Shown: positions 1 to 9,100 of the stretch, piece by piece | Layout of the letters: each line of letters starts with the position of its first letter | Numbering within the stretch: the stretch's first letter is position 1 | NCBI RefSeq assembly: GCF_004801375.1 | Contig: NZ_SSNZ01000001.1 | Span: forward strand, 930,001-994,000 | Length of the DNA: 64,000 nt | Direction of reading: 5' to 3' | From: Flavobacterium supellecticarium | Lineage (GTDB): Bacteria > Bacteroidota > Bacteroidia > Flavobacteriales > Flavobacteriaceae | Notes under the pieces: model-generated | What the model was told of the DNA's origin: nothing | Database searches by the model: none | Seen by the model: only the letters and a program-made list of their open reading frames with translations | Made by a program: the position numbers and the translations under genes

Positions 1-135
1 CTTTATAAGTTCCGTAAAACTTGCGTATCATCCGTGTCTATCCAGGAACGATACGAAAAGAAACATCTTTGTTTTATATTGGTTTTAGATTACAATATAT
101 ATAGCGTAAAAACCGCAATTAGGTATTTGCTTTTG

Positions 136-564
136 TTATTTTTTTGGATCAAAATTGATCATCCATTCGATACCATATTTATCTCTAAACATCCCAAAAT
201 AGGAACCCCACGGACTATCGGAAATGGGCATTTCAATTGCACCGCCGGCGGAAAGGCTGGAAAATAATTTATCGGCTTCTTCTTTGGTTTCTGCGCTTAT
301 TGAAATCTTACTTCTGTTTTCATTTTCATTAACCTTTCCTAAAAACTCCGGAACATCATTACCAATTAGCACATTACTTTTCCCAATGGGCAATGCAATA
401 TGCATAATCTTATTTTCTTCGTTTTTACTTATTTGGAATTCCGGGTTTTTAAAATCTTTGAACCGGACAATTTTTGAAAATTCTCCACCAAAAGCAGCTT
501 TATAAAATTCAAAAGCTTCTTCTGCATTACCATTAAAGTTGATATGAGGGTTGATCAGTGCCAT
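136..564 (-). CDS. VOC family protein (PhnB/glyoxalase-like)
   Basis: A 142-residue protein with the look of the PhnB-like branch of the vicinal-oxygen-chelate fold. It opens with INPHINFNGNAEEAFEFYKAAFGGEF, a pattern typical of the first beta-alpha-beta unit. It has HIALPIG and VLIGNDVPEF in the middle and closes with WGSYFGMFRDKYGIEWMINF, the usual end of these proteins. Members of this group bind small ligands or metals in the cytoplasm, and many have no known substrate. The gene stands alone and is transcribed towards the window edge. The family assignment is firm; the substrate cannot be read from the sequence. Confidence 0.85.
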   Translation of the reverse strand: MALINPHINFNGNAEEAFEFYKAAFGGEFSKIVRFKDFKNPEFQISKNEENKIMHIALPIGKSNVLIGNDVPEFLGKVNENENRSKISISAETKEEADKLFSSLSAGGAIEMPISDSPWGSYFGMFRDKYGIEWMINFDPKK

Positions 565-688
565 AGTGTAGTTATTTTGGATTAATGACGTTTATACAAT
601 GCCAATCGGGTCTTATCTTAATCACCTAATTCTGTTAAAGATAACGATTTTTAGCGAGGATCAAATATCAAGGTGATCAAATAATATG

Positions 689-1003
689 TTATTGGATTGG
701 ACGGTTATAAAACGACCGGTTAATGACATCTTCCAGATCTTTTTGTGTTGTAATATTTTTTCCGGCATCTGTAAATTCATAGTGTTGCTGTTCTTTTGAA
801 ATTTCTCTGATCAATCCGTTATCGATTAAAAATAAAAAACATTGGGCAACCTCCTGTTTTTTGCAACCACTTTTATTGACTTCATAAATGCAGCGCGCAA
901 CATTTTTTAGGATCTTTTGACCATAGTCCGATTGATACCACAATTCCCGGATTAATAGAAACATTATTTCCGCACTGCGTTTTTCATTTTCTGCGTTTTC
1001 CAT
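689..1003 (-). CDS. Hypothetical small protein, winged-helix-like
   Basis: A 104-residue soluble protein that I do not recognise by name. Residues about 5-80 read as a run of helices followed by FLIDNGLIREISKEQQHYEFTDAGK, which resembles the recognition helix and wing of winged-helix proteins (next to GLI, then a beta hairpin ending in TDAG). This suggests a DNA-binding or protein-interaction fold. There is no signal peptide or membrane segment. It is monocistronic with about 120 bp on each side. It could equally be a degenerate transcription regulator. Confidence 0.6.
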   Translation of the reverse strand: MENAENEKRSAEIMFLLIRELWYQSDYGQKILKNVARCIYEVNKSGCKKQEVAQCFLFLIDNGLIREISKEQQHYEFTDAGKNITTQKDLEDVINRSFYNRPIQ

Positions 1004-1149
1004 TTTGTTTATTCATTGATTTCGATAATACAGATTCACTTTATTAACCAACTAAAGTATCGAGCGCAATCCGTGTTTAAAATTAAAGTCAATCTAATAC
1101 AAAACACCGTTCCATTAAAAACTCAAAGTGCTGTTTTAGAATGTGTTTA

Positions 1150-1929
1150 TTAGAGCGAATTTGTATATAATTGACTTAGATTATGTAATTTTCTTCCGAA
1201 TAATTTTTCAGCATCTTTCGAAGCTGAGTCAATTTGTTGCTTTGATAAACTTTTTTCAATTTCTTTAATTTCCTTAATAACTTCATTTTGTTTCAATATA
1301 CTGAAGTCAATTTTATACTCATTATAAATCAAATACCACAGATAACTTTGATATAAATCTTTAGCAAAATATTTTCCATCTTTATAAAAATGAGCGAGTT
1401 CTAATCGAGTCGAAGTGATGTACCCGCTTTGTGTAAGATTTTCAGGATTTTGAAGTTTTGCCAATCTTTGAACCCATTCTTTAAATTTAGGAATGCTTTG
1501 TTGAACACCTTTTCCTGTTACATAGCATTCAACAACATTCCAAACGCAAGTTGGATCATCATTATTCGCACATTTTAAGGCATATTCAAAGGCTTTTTCA
1601 GAATTTTGTTCAATTCCTTCACCATTTCCATAGGCCATCATCATGGCATAATGTCCATTGTTAAAACCGTTGTTTGACGATTTTTTATACCACTCAATTG
1701 CCTCTTTTTCATTTTTTTCACCGGCAGCACCACTTTGAAGGAAATATCCAAGGTTATATTGAGCTTCAGCATTTCCTAATTCGGCAGCTTTTTTTAAAAT
1801 AGGTAAGGCCTCTTTGTAGCTTCCTTGTCCTAATAAATCTTTTGATTGTCGATTCAATTCTTCAGAATTCTGTCCAAATGATATTTGAGCCAATAAAAAG
1901 AAAATAATACTATTGAGAGTATGTTTCAT
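1150..1929 (-). CDS. Secreted Sel1-repeat protein
   Basis: A 259-residue protein with an N-terminal signal peptide (MKHTLNSIIFFLLAQISFGQ, cleavage likely after G). Sel1-like repeats follow between about residues 30 and 140, for example AEAQYNLGYFLQSGAAG followed by EAIEWYKKSSNNG. The C-terminal third is a helical region without clear repeats. Sel1 repeats form helical solenoids that mediate protein-protein contacts, and no enzymatic motif is visible. The gene is single. The DNA just upstream of its start (about 1945-2045) resembles the DNA upstream of the GIY-YIG gene at 16.9 kb. Confidence 0.75.
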   Translation of the reverse strand: MKHTLNSIIFFLLAQISFGQNSEELNRQSKDLLGQGSYKEALPILKKAAELGNAEAQYNLGYFLQSGAAGEKNEKEAIEWYKKSSNNGFNNGHYAMMMAYGNGEGIEQNSEKAFEYALKCANNDDPTCVWNVVECYVTGKGVQQSIPKFKEWVQRLAKLQNPENLTQSGYITSTRLELAHFYKDGKYFAKDLYQSYLWYLIYNEYKIDFSILKQNEVIKEIKEIEKSLSKQQIDSASKDAEKLFGRKLHNLSQLYTNSL

Positions 1930-1946
1930 TTGCGTTTTGTTTGGAT

Positions 1947-2045
1947 AGCATATCGTATCATTTTATACGAAACTTTCTCCTTATTTATTTCGTAAAAAGA
2001 ATCGTTTAGTTAGCCTTAAAGAAAGTAATTTATACTCAATAAAAT
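1947..2045. repeat. Dispersed repeat R2, copy 1
   Basis: About 95 bp similar to 16963-17062. Shared landmarks in order are TTTTATACGAAA, a pyrimidine stretch, ATTTCGTAAAAA, AAGAAAG and AATTTATAC. The first two landmarks (TATACGAAA and TTTCGTA) form an imperfect dyad. Both copies sit directly upstream of a minus-strand single gene. The role is unknown. The rest of the 1930-2298 gap shows no convincing gene. Confidence 0.55.
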
Positions 2046-2298
2046 ATATAATTCTTAATAAAAAAGAAAAAGTTTTCAGTAGAACCAAATAAAAAGCGAA
2101 CCAATCACAAAATGTCGCTTAACTTTTTCTCCGGTTTTGTTTATATATCCATGATCAAATTATTCTGATAAAAGTAGCCTGTGATGCGTAAACAAACTTT
2201 GTAAGTTTTATTGTTAAGTATAGCGCAATAATTTAGACCGCTCCAGCTAAGTCTATATCAAAAAATCACTTACTTTTAGACGTTTTTTACAGCTGTAT

Positions 2299-3015
2299 AT
2301 GTTAGAGATTATTTATCAGGACGATTATTTAGTTGCCATCAATAAACCACACGGTCTTTTAGTGCATCAATCCCCTATTGCAAGAGATGCTTCCGAATTT
2401 GCCATTCAGTTGTTGCGGGATCAAATTGGTAAAAAAGTATATCCGGTTCACCGAATTGATCGTAAAACTTCGGGAATATTACTTTTTGCATTGGACAAAG
2501 AAGTAAATAAAAATCTTACGGAACAGCTAACGTTAAAAACCGTTGAAAAAAAGTATTGGGCCATTGTAAGAGGCTATACTCCCGATGAGCAACTTATCGA
2601 TTATGCTTTATACAAAGACAATGGCACGTTACAGGAAGCGCAAACAATAATTAAAACTTTAGCCAAAGTAGAAATCGATATCCCTTCGGGCAAACACAGT
2701 ACATCCCGATATTCGTTTGTGGAGGCTTTTCCGCTAACAGGCAGAATGCATCAGATTCGCAAACATATGGCTCATATTCTACATCCAATTATTGGTGACC
2801 GTCCTCACGGATGCAACAAGCAAAATAAAATATGGCTTGAAAAATTTGAAATGAATACCATGTTACTCCATGCTCAGAAATTGGTTTTCACACATCCTGT
2901 AAGCAATGAAAAAGTGGTGCTTACGGCCCGCCCACAATACGAATTTATGCGAGCCGCAGGAATTATCGGCTTTCATATTGATGAAAAAAAAGGTATTAGT
3001 ATTGGAAATACATAG
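2299..3015 (+). CDS. truC: tRNA pseudouridine synthase, TruC-like (RluA family)
   Basis: This 238-residue enzyme of the RluA superfamily isomerises uridine to pseudouridine in RNA. The catalytic motif HRIDRKTSGILLF is at residues 51-63, with the nucleophilic Asp at 54. The N-terminus (LEIIYQDDYLVAINKPHGLLVH) and the later GRMHQIRKHMAHILHPIIGD block match the TruC subgroup, which modifies U65 in tRNA, rather than the longer rRNA enzymes. There is no N-terminal S4 domain, as expected for TruC. It stands alone with a divergent Sel1 gene upstream. The family is certain; the exact RNA target is inferred from subgroup similarity. Confidence 0.88.
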   Translation: MLEIIYQDDYLVAINKPHGLLVHQSPIARDASEFAIQLLRDQIGKKVYPVHRIDRKTSGILLFALDKEVNKNLTEQLTLKTVEKKYWAIVRGYTPDEQLIDYALYKDNGTLQEAQTIIKTLAKVEIDIPSGKHSTSRYSFVEAFPLTGRMHQIRKHMAHILHPIIGDRPHGCNKQNKIWLEKFEMNTMLLHAQKLVFTHPVSNEKVVLTARPQYEFMRAAGIIGFHIDEKKGISIGNT

Positions 3016-3080
3016 TTTATAAACCCATCTCCTTTACTTTTACTATGGAGAAAATTAGCTCATTAAATATTCTAAATATT

Positions 3081-3335
3081 TTATATATGAATAGCTGTTA
3101 ATTCCAATTGCTTAATAGTTATCTTAGTTCTGCTTTCTTCAAATTTTTCATCAGTTAAATGAGGCAACTTTATCATTCCATAATATTTATTATCTACAAC
3201 TTTTTTTGCGGTATCATGACTGCCATTGTTACATATATCTTCCTTTGGAATTTTTCCCGAATAGCAACATTAACTTCTTTTTCGCTAAATGAAATCGTAG
3301 TAGATATAAAATCGACCTAAATAGTAATAGGAGTA
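3081..3335 (-). pseudogene. Degraded fragment of an unidentified gene
   Basis: On the minus strand two reading frames join at about 3235 to give coding-like sequence: an upstream part reading FISTTISFSEKEVNVAIREK, then after a frame change ICNNGSHDTAKKVVDNKYYG, ending at a stop at 3081-3083. The composition is lysine- and glutamate-rich and protein-like, but there is no start and no recognised family. It is best seen as the remnant of a gene 3' end. The rest of the 3016-3402 gap holds nothing I can name. Confidence 0.25.
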
Positions 3336-3402
3336 TATATCCTTCAAATCAAGGCCGATTATCAGCAGACCTAGCCTGTAACCTGACCTCAATTTCCGGT
3401 CT

Positions 3403-4092
3403 TTATACAGTATTAACGCCAAAAAGATAGCCAACCAAAGCAGTTGCGCCCATGGCAACGGTTCCCCAAAAACAGATCCGCATCACTGCTTTTCGGATAC
3501 CAGATCCTCCCGCTTTTGCTGCTACAGCACCTAAAAACATTAAAAAGACAATTGAAAAAAGATATTGATACGGAATCATATATACCATCGGAGCCAACCA
3601 GGAAACCAGTAACGGTAATACCGCTCCGGCCACAAACGAAAAAAATGAAGCCATAGCGGCGAGTAATGGTTTTGCCTGAGTAATTTCATTTAATCCCAGT
3701 TCGTCCCGGGCATGTGCCTCAAGTGCATTATGACGCGTTAATTGTTCGGCAACCTGTAAGGCTAAATCCGTATCAAGTCCCCTTCGCTGGTATACTTTCG
3801 CGAGTTCTCTCAATTCGATATCCGGCATCAGCTCTAATTCCTGTTTTTCCCTGGCCAGATCAGATGCTTCGGTATCTTCCTGAGAACTTACCGAAACATA
3901 TTCACCTGCGGCCATAGACATGGCTCCGGCTACCAGCCCGGCTAATGCTGTGAGAACAATAACCGTACGATCGTTACTGGCGGCCGCTACGCCAATTACA
4001 ATACTACTGGTCGATAAAATTCCATCGTTTGCTCCTAAAACGGCGGCACGCAACCATCCTACCCTATTGACATAATGTTTTTCCAATTCCAT
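3403..4092 (-). CDS. VIT1/CCC1-family iron/manganese transporter
   Basis: A 229-residue integral membrane protein of the vacuolar iron transporter family. The N-terminal signature RVGWLRAAVLGANDGILSTSS, a second helix rich in Gly/Ala (LAGLVAGAMSMAAGEYVSVSSQEDTE), a cytoplasmic Glu-rich helical segment (residues about 75-125, the metal-binding domain in this family) and three C-terminal helices are all visible. Family members move Fe2+ or Mn2+ across membranes. It is the last gene of a minus-strand operon with a PAP2 phosphatase 9 bp upstream and a CusBA pump before that. This supports a role in metal detoxification. Confidence 0.9.
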   Translation of the reverse strand: MELEKHYVNRVGWLRAAVLGANDGILSTSSIVIGVAAASNDRTVIVLTALAGLVAGAMSMAAGEYVSVSSQEDTEASDLAREKQELELMPDIELRELAKVYQRRGLDTDLALQVAEQLTRHNALEAHARDELGLNEITQAKPLLAAMASFFSFVAGAVLPLLVSWLAPMVYMIPYQYLFSIVFLMFLGAVAAKAGGSGIRKAVMRICFWGTVAMGATALVGYLFGVNTV

Positions 4093-4101
4093 AATAATCC
4101 T

Positions 4102-4902
4102 CTAAAATTTTCGTGTAAAACCTACCCCCACATTGTTGGACTGATAAAACGGATAGACCAGCGTGCTTGTTTTCTGCCCCTTTCCTTTTAAAAGATGATC
4201 AATCTTTGGAAAAAGCCAGTACGCCAACTCGGTAGACAGGATTCCAATTCCGGCTCCGGTGATAACATCTCCTACCCAGTGTTTATCATTTAAAATCCGG
4301 TAAATCCCCGTAAAAGCCGCCAGAGGATATCCGGAAAGTGCCAACCAAAGGGATTTATCTTCGTATTCGCGAAACATAAAGTGTGCCGATGAAAAAGCGG
4401 TTGCTGTATGTCCGGATGGAAATGAAAGGTTATTTGTTTTATCGGGTCGTTCTTCTTTAACAAGATACTTTACCGGCATAATGATCGCTCCGGTAATCAG
4501 CTGCGAAGTGGCGTAAATTATAGTACGGTCCCGTAAATTGTGTTTTCCTTCAACTCCAAACAGATTTAAGGCATATACCGCGGCTGCCGGCGCATATTGC
4601 GTATAATTATCATATACAATATGCTTTGGAGCATGTTCGCTTACCTCAAATTGTGTGGAATTATTAATATTCTTAATATCTTCAACCATAAGACTCAAAA
4701 GTCCATATGTAATAAATACAGCCGGTATAATCATTTTTTTGGTTGAAAACTGATAAACCGGATCTGCTTTTTTTACTATTACTGTAGTATCAGGGTTGCA
4801 CACGGTAAACCGATAAGCGTCGGATTCTGTCGCTCCGAAAAAGGTATTTCCCCAAAATAAAATCATCAGCAGCAGGGTTGTTTTTCTAATATTCTGTATC
4901 AT
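4102..4902 (-). CDS. PAP2-superfamily membrane phosphatase
   Basis: This 266-residue protein has an N-terminal signal or anchor helix and several membrane helices. It shows all three parts of the acid phosphatase signature: K145-x6-R152-P153, P162-S-G-H165, and R202-x5-H208-x3-D212. His165 and His208 should form and break the phosphohistidine intermediate. Relatives dephosphorylate lipid phosphates such as undecaprenyl pyrophosphate or phosphatidic acid at the periplasmic face. Its 5' end overlaps the 3' end of the CusB-like adaptor gene by 17 bp, so it is translated from the metal-efflux operon. Why a lipid phosphatase sits there is not clear. Confidence 0.88.
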   Translation of the reverse strand: MIQNIRKTTLLLMILFWGNTFFGATESDAYRFTVCNPDTTVIVKKADPVYQFSTKKMIIPAVFITYGLLSLMVEDIKNINNSTQFEVSEHAPKHIVYDNYTQYAPAAAVYALNLFGVEGKHNLRDRTIIYATSQLITGAIIMPVKYLVKEERPDKTNNLSFPSGHTATAFSSAHFMFREYEDKSLWLALSGYPLAAFTGIYRILNDKHWVGDVITGAGIGILSTELAYWLFPKIDHLLKGKGQKTSTLVYPFYQSNNVGVGFTRKF

Positions 4903-6094
4903 TTTCCTTATTTTTTAATTGCATCAGCAACGCATAAGCTCCCTTTAAAACAATGGTCTTTCCCTCTAAAATACTACCATTTTGTATTTCCACATCCGAA
5001 TTTTCCTGATTTCCGATGCTAACTTCCTGCATTTTATAGGTTCGAAGTCCTGTTTGAATGAAAACATAATTCTTTCCTTCAAAATTAACGATACTGGCTT
5101 CCGGAAGTGTATTCACTTTACCGGAAGTCAATTCCACCTCAGCATTCATATACATACCCGGTAACAGGTCCTTATCATACTTGGTAAAATGACAATGCAC
5201 GGTAGTTAATCCATCGGTATTAATATCTTTACTGATCAAAATGATTCGGGCTTCATATTTTTTATCCGGTTCCGCATTGCTGTAAGCTATTATTTTCTGA
5301 CCTATAGCCAGTTTAATCACGTCTTTTTCATATACCTGTAAACTCAGGTGAATATCTTCCGGATCAATCAGTTCAAACATCACATCAGAAGGGGTTACAT
5401 ATTTACCAATGTTGGCATTGACCTTACTCACAAAACCGGAAATCGTACTGTAAACCGAAACATTTTTCGAAATCTTATCCGCTGTAAGCGTCGCCGGATT
5501 AATATGAATCAGCTTTAATTTTTCGGCCAGTGCCTGCATCAGGATACGCTGGTTGTTCATTTCTGCCTGAGCCAATTGCAAAACCTTATTACTGCTGGCC
5601 TGACTTTGGTTGAGGTCTTTCTGGCGCTGATAATCCAACTCGGCAAAATTGAGTCGGGACTTCGCCTGTAAATAATCCTGTTGCAACTGGATATATTGTT
5701 GATCTTCCATAATCGCAATTCGCTCTCCTTTACGGACATGCGTTCCAGGTAAAAGATTGGTTTGCAGCAAATAGCCACCTAAGGGAGCACTTACAGAAAT
5801 CAGATTTTGTGGTGGAACATCTATTTTTCCGTTTAGTTTCAGGATACCCGCCATGTTTTTTGACGTCAACTGCGTGGTTGCAATACCGGCATTTTTAAAC
5901 TGCGCAGTAGTAAGTACCACCTGATTTTCTTCTTTAGAAATGTTGGTATCCGATGCGACTTCGGTTTTATTTTTACAACTTAGCAGTACCAGTAATACCA
6001 TAATCAGTACTGCTCCCGGGAATCTCTGGAATTTGTATTTTGTTATATTTATGATCACCCGTTTTTTAGGGCTATCTAATCTTATCGTTATCAT
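4886..6094 (-). CDS. RND efflux periplasmic adaptor (CusB/CzcB-like lipoprotein)
   Basis: This membrane-fusion protein links the inner-membrane pump to the outer-membrane channel. A lipobox-type sequence (VLLVLLSC, Cys40) follows a basic N-terminus. Translation may start instead at Met32, which would give a standard short lipoprotein signal. Then come the barrel-sandwich half (ISVSAPLGGYLLQTNLLPGTHVRKGERI), a coiled-coil hairpin (residues about 130-195), the second half (STISGFVSKVNANIGKYV) and the beta-barrel. There is no His/Cys-rich metal-binding tail. It lies 6 bp after the CusA-type pump and overlaps the PAP2 gene, within one minus-strand operon. Confidence 0.88.
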   Translation of the reverse strand: MITIRLDSPKKRVIINITKYKFQRFPGAVLIMVLLVLLSCKNKTEVASDTNISKEENQVVLTTAQFKNAGIATTQLTSKNMAGILKLNGKIDVPPQNLISVSAPLGGYLLQTNLLPGTHVRKGERIAIMEDQQYIQLQQDYLQAKSRLNFAELDYQRQKDLNQSQASSNKVLQLAQAEMNNQRILMQALAEKLKLIHINPATLTADKISKNVSVYSTISGFVSKVNANIGKYVTPSDVMFELIDPEDIHLSLQVYEKDVIKLAIGQKIIAYSNAEPDKKYEARIILISKDINTDGLTTVHCHFTKYDKDLLPGMYMNAEVELTSGKVNTLPEASIVNFEGKNYVFIQTGLRTYKMQEVSIGNQENSDVEIQNGSILEGKTIVLKGAYALLMQLKNKENDTEY

Positions 6095-6100
6095 ATTTTT

Positions 6101-9100
6101 TTAATTTGAGGTAAGGTAATTCAGTTGAATAACGGTATCGTTCAGTGTTTTTAAGGCTTCTGCATAATTATTTTGTATGCTGATAGACTGATTTAAAAGC
6201 AGTACGAAATCGAGGTAGTTAATTTCTCCATTTACGAACTGTTTTTCGGCTGTTTCTGCAATTAACAGGGCATTTTTAAGTCCGTTATTTTCAAAATACC
6301 GCACGATTTCGAGGTTACTCAGATAGGCTGCCATCAGCTTTTTATTTTGTGTTTGAAGTAGTGCAGTTGCGGCTTCATAATCGCTTTGCGCTACTGTTTC
6401 CATTATTTTCGAAGCTTTTGCTCTGTTTTTCTGTCCCTTGGTAAATAGTGGTACCGAAACTCCGGCCTGAATGGAATGGAAACGGCTTCCGGCATCGTAT
6501 ACCACCTCATTCGCGCCGGTACCTCTAAAACTGGTATTACTATAGCCCACCATAAATCCGGGTAGTAACCGGGCTCGTTCCAAGGCTGTTTGTCGTGCCG
6601 CTACGGTCTTGGATTGTTCCAATAATTGTAAAAAAGGATTTTCATCAACACCAACAGCCGGTATTAGTGCTGCTTTTTTATCGGTATTTTCCGGTTTATA
6701 CACGGTATCCGAATTAAGCAATAACTGAAACTGTAATAATCCTATTGCTATTTCCTGTTGGATTTGTTTTAGTTGAGTGGTTATAGCCATTTTTTGGGTT
6801 TCGGCAGTTGCTTTTTCCAAAACATTACTCTCCCCTTTTTGAAGTCGGAGATTTGCTTTTTGGTAAAAATTACCATAAAGTGTATCGGCTTTCGAAAGAA
6901 GTTTTTCCTTTTCATACCAGTACTGTAACTGATAATAAAGTTGGGTAACGGCTTTTTTGACTTCATATTCTTTTAGAGAAACCCCCAGCAAACTTTGCTT
7001 CCATTCTTCCTCAAAAAGTTGTCGTTGTCTTGTATACACCGTTGGAAAAGCAAAACTCTGTGCCACTCCGAATTTGGTATCATTGTAATAACTATTAATC
7101 TGACCTACATCCACAGTAAAATCGGTTTGAGGCAAGCTGGCAGATGATTTAATCAGAGCTTCCGCATAAGTGGCTTTTAAGTGTTCACTTTTAAGAATCC
7201 GATTGTTTTTTACTGCCGTTTCCAAGGCTTTCTCAAGGGTTATTTCCGTTTGGGCCTGTAGCTGGATTCCCAGCATTAAAAAGGCTATAAGACTAAGCAA
7301 TTTTAAACTTTTTATGCCCGCTTTTAATTTGATTCCCTTTTCAAATAAGATGAAAAGTATGGGTAGTACAAAAAGTGTCAGGAAGGTCGCAATTAGTAAT
7401 CCTCCAATTACTACCGTCGCGAGCGGACGTTGTACTTCGGCTCCTGCGCCGTTACTTACCGCCATTGGCAAAAAGCCCAGTGAAGCTACAAATGCGGTCA
7501 TTAATACCGGACGGAGTCGCAATCCGGTACCGGTTATTACAATTCGGGCTATATTTTTCATATTTGCTTTCTTTAGACGGTTAAATTCTGCAATCAAAAC
7601 AATTCCATTTAATACGGCTACGCCAAAAAGGGCAATAAATCCAACGCCGGCACTGATACTAAAGGGCATTCCTCTTAAAGCAAGGAACAAAATTCCACCT
7701 ATGGTCGATAATGGAATCGCCGTGTAAATAAGTAAACTCTCTTTTACAGATTTAAACGCAAAAAACAGTAATACAAAAATCAGTAGCAATGAAACCGGAA
7801 CCGCTACCAGTAGACGGCTTTTCGCTTCGTTCAGGTTTTCAAACGAACCGCCATAGGTAATATAATACCCATCGGGTAACTTAATCTGTGAACTGACTTT
7901 TGTCTGGAGTTCTTCTACAATACTCTGTACATCACGACCTTTTACATTAAATCCTACAATTATACGGCGTTGTGCATTTTCCCGTTGAATCTGGTTGGGT
8001 CCATTTTTAATCTGAATATCGGCCAGTTGTACCAAAGGAATCTGTTTCCCGTTTGGAGTTGGGATCAATAAATTACGGACATCTTCGATATTTTTCCGAT
8101 CACTGGTATTAAGGCGAACTACTAGGTCAAACCGTTTTTCGCCTTCAAAAACCAATCCGGAACTTTGTCCTGCAAAGGCGGTATTCACCACTTTATTGAT
8201 ATCGGCTATCGACAAATGATATTGGGCAATTAAAGGTCGGTTATACGAAATGATAATCTGTGGCATACCGGTAACCGGTTCAATATAAATATTTTCGGTT
8301 CCCTTTACAGTTCCGATTACTTTCCCCAATCGATTGGCCGTTTTGGCGAGTGAATCCAGATTTTCGCCAAAAATTTTTAAAACCACATCCTGTCGGGCTC
8401 CGGTCATCAACTCATTAAACCGCATTTGAACCGGAAACTGAAATCCCGCTGTTATACCGGGTACATCTTCTAATGCTTTATGCATTTTGGCCGACAATTC
8501 CGGAAAAGTATGTGCCGAAGTCCATTCACTCTTATCCTTTAGAATTACCATCATATCGCTGGCATCCATAGGCATCGGATCAGTTGGAACTTCTCCACTA
8601 CCGATTTTAGTAACCACTTTAATCACTTCGGGAAACTGTGATTTCAGTATATGAGCGGCTTTTTGGGTCGTTTCTATCGTAGTCGTCAGATTACTTCCGG
8701 TTAATACACGGGTATCAACCGCAAAATCACCTTCTTCCAGCGAAGGGATAAACTCGCCTCCCAATGTTGTCAGTACCAAAATGGCAATCCCAAAAAGCCC
8801 GATTACAACTGCTAAAACAGCTTCCGGAATTCGTAAAACCTTTATTAAGTTTTTTTTATAGATGCTTTCTATACGTGCCATAACCCTATCGGACAGGTTG
8901 GCCTTGTGGTTAATTTTTTTACTTAGAAAAAAAGAACTCATCATCGGGATATAGGTGAGCGACAAAATAAATGCGCCAAGAAGTGCAAAAGCTACTGTTT
9001 GTGCCATAGGTCGAAACATCTTACCTTCGATTCCTTCCAGGGTAAAAATAGGCAGGTATACAATTAAAATGATAATTTGTCCGAATACGGCACTGTTCAT

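Noticed and set aside
7170..7727. Plus-strand 185-codon frame opposite the CusA-type pump
   Set aside because: It is the antisense shadow of conserved pump helices; no start signal or recognisable domain.
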